Positions 4,261 to 5,147 of a stretch of DNA of 5,147 nucleotides are shown one piece after another (the first letter of the stretch is position 1; each line of letters begins with the position of its first letter). Source of the stretch: Clostridiales bacterium (GTDB lineage Bacteria > Bacillota > Clostridia > Oscillospirales > Oscillospiraceae). Location of the stretch: contig JAJQET010000020.1 in the NCBI GenBank assembly GCA_021201515.1, forward strand, positions 1 to 5,147. The letters are read 5' to 3'. The translations under genes were made by a program, and so were the position numbers. The notes under the pieces are model-generated. The model was not told the origin of the DNA. It saw nothing but the letters and a program-made list of their open reading frames with translations, and ran no database searches.

Positions 4261-5147
4261 TTACATCAGCTTGCGGAACATGGTCTTGAAGTCCTCAATG
4301 CTGGCCTCCTTGGGGTTGCCGGGGGCGCAGGCATCGGCGGCGGCGGACTGTGCCAGGAAGTCCAGATCCTCCTCCTTCATGGCGGGCAGCTTGGTGGGGA
4401 TGCCCACGTCGGCGGAGAGCTGCTTGACGGCGTCGATGGCAGCCTGACGATAGGCGGCCTGATCCATGCCGGTGGTGTCCACGCCCATGGCCTCGGCGAT
4501 GTCCTTAAACTTCTCGCCGGTGGCCTCCTGGTTGTACTCCATAACGATGGGGAGCATCATGGCGCAGGCCACGCCGTGGGGGGTGTCATACACAGCGCCC
4601 AGGGTGTGGGCCATGGAGTGGGCAATGCCCAGGCCCACGTTGGAGAAGGCCATGCCGGTGACGAACTGGCCCAGAGCCATGCCCTCACGGCCCTCCTGCT
4701 CGTTCTTGACGGCGGCACGGAGGTTCTTGGAAATCAGCTTGATGGCCTCCAGGTTCAGGCAGTCGGCCAGCTCCCAGGCGGCCTTGGTGGTGTAGCCCTC
4801 GATGGCGTGAGTCAGGGCGTCCATGCCGGTGGAGGCGGTCAGGCCCTTGGGCATGGTGGACATCATGTCGGGGTCCACAATGGCGATGTCGGGGATGTCG
4901 TTCACGTCCACGCAGACGAACTTGCGCTTTTTCTGCACGTCGGTGATGACGTAGTTGATGGTGGCCTCCGCCGCGGTGCCGGCGGTGGTGGGGACGGCGA
5001 TGGTGTAGACGGTGCGGTTCTTGGTGGGAGCTACGCCCTCCAGGGAGCGAACGTCCGCGAACTCCGGGTTGTTGATGATAATACCGATAGCTTTGCCGGT
5101 GTCCATGGAGGAGCCGCCGCCGATGGTGATCATATAGTCCGCGCCGG
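4261..5147 (-). CDS. fucO: FucO-type iron-containing lactaldehyde reductase / alcohol dehydrogenase, C-terminal part, cut by window edge
   Basis: A group III iron-dependent alcohol dehydrogenase. FucO reduces L-lactaldehyde from fucose or rhamnose breakdown to (S)-1,2-propanediol with NADH in the cytoplasm. About 294 codons are present and the frame stays open to the right edge. The first methionine inside (5133) is internal, being preceded by GADY exactly as in FucO. GGGSSMDTGKAIG is the nucleotide-phosphate loop. Counting from that methionine as 1, Asp105, His109, His172 and His186 fall at the metal ligands Asp196, His200, His263 and His277 of E. coli FucO with a constant offset of 91, and His176 matches His267. 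NNPEFADVRSLEG, AGTAAEATINYVITD and GNPKEASIED are near-identical to FucO. The missing N-terminus is about 87 residues. Related 1,3-propanediol or butanol dehydrogenases share the fold, so the substrate is inferred. A hairpin terminator follows. Confidence 0.9.
   Translation of the reverse strand, partial: GADYMITIGGGSSMDTGKAIGIIINNPEFADVRSLEGVAPTKNRTVYTIAVPTTAGTAAEATINYVITDVQKKRKFVCVDVNDIPDIAIVDPDMMSTMPKGLTASTGMDALTHAIEGYTTKAAWELADCLNLEAIKLISKNLRAAVKNEQEGREGMALGQFVTGMAFSNVGLGIAHSMAHTLGAVYDTPHGVACAMMLPIVMEYNQEATGEKFKDIAEAMGVDTTGMDQAAYRQAAIDAVKQLSADVGIPTKLPAMKEEDLDFLAQSAAADACAPGNPKEASIEDFKTMFRKLM

Noticed and set aside
1..5147. CRISPR arrays, insertion sequences, prophage genes or tRNA/rRNA genes
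   Set aside because: No regularly spaced repeats, transposase-like frames, terminal inverted repeats or tRNA-like cloverleafs were seen by eye. The gaps between genes are short and explained by promoters, leaders and terminators.

Overview
The window looks like chromosomal DNA of a GC-rich, endospore-forming Clostridium-class bacterium. It most likely comes from the gut Oscillospiraceae (Flavonifractor / Lawsonibacter / Intestinimonas type). The evidence is a germination protease gene (gpr), strong AGGAGG-type ribosome binding sites, Firmicutes-type GalT and GalK, and very GC-rich third codon positions, with AT-rich DNA confined to promoters. The taxon is an inference from gene content and composition. 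No similarity search was run.

Layout. (1) 1-1627, minus strand: a galactose operon, galK followed by the first 100 codons of class II galT, which runs off the left edge. The galT Shine-Dalgarno overlaps the galK stop codon. (2) 1628-1863: galK control region, with two candidate sigma-A promoters, an imperfect palindrome that could be an operator, a leader hairpin and the terminator of the next gene. (3) 1864-2751, minus: a YihY/BrkB-family integral membrane protein. (4) 2752-2899: a short gap with the rpsT terminator and a separate GC hairpin. (5) 2900-3163, minus: rpsT (ribosomal protein S20), starting at a TTG codon, with a strong extended -10 promoter, A-tracts resembling an UP element and a leader hairpin. 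(6) 3332-4210, plus: gpr, the only plus-strand gene, divergent from rpsT. (7) 4211-4260: a hairpin serving as terminator between convergent genes. (8) 4261-5147, minus: the C-terminal three quarters of a FucO-type iron-dependent lactaldehyde reductase/alcohol dehydrogenase, cut by the right edge.

How the genes fit together. galK and galT are the first two Leloir-pathway steps, giving galactose 1-phosphate and then UDP-galactose. FucO-type enzymes reduce L-lactaldehyde from fucose or rhamnose to 1,2-propanediol. Both fit a gut bacterium using host- or diet-derived sugars, though fucO is a separate unit from the gal genes. rpsT and gpr are housekeeping and sporulation genes sharing a divergent control region. 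The YihY-family gene has no evident functional link to either side.

I see no mobile element, CRISPR array, tRNA/rRNA gene or new multi-gene system. The window is mostly ordinary. The points worth a second look are regulatory (rpsT leader with TTG start, galK control region) and a few residue-level oddities in GPR and GalK.
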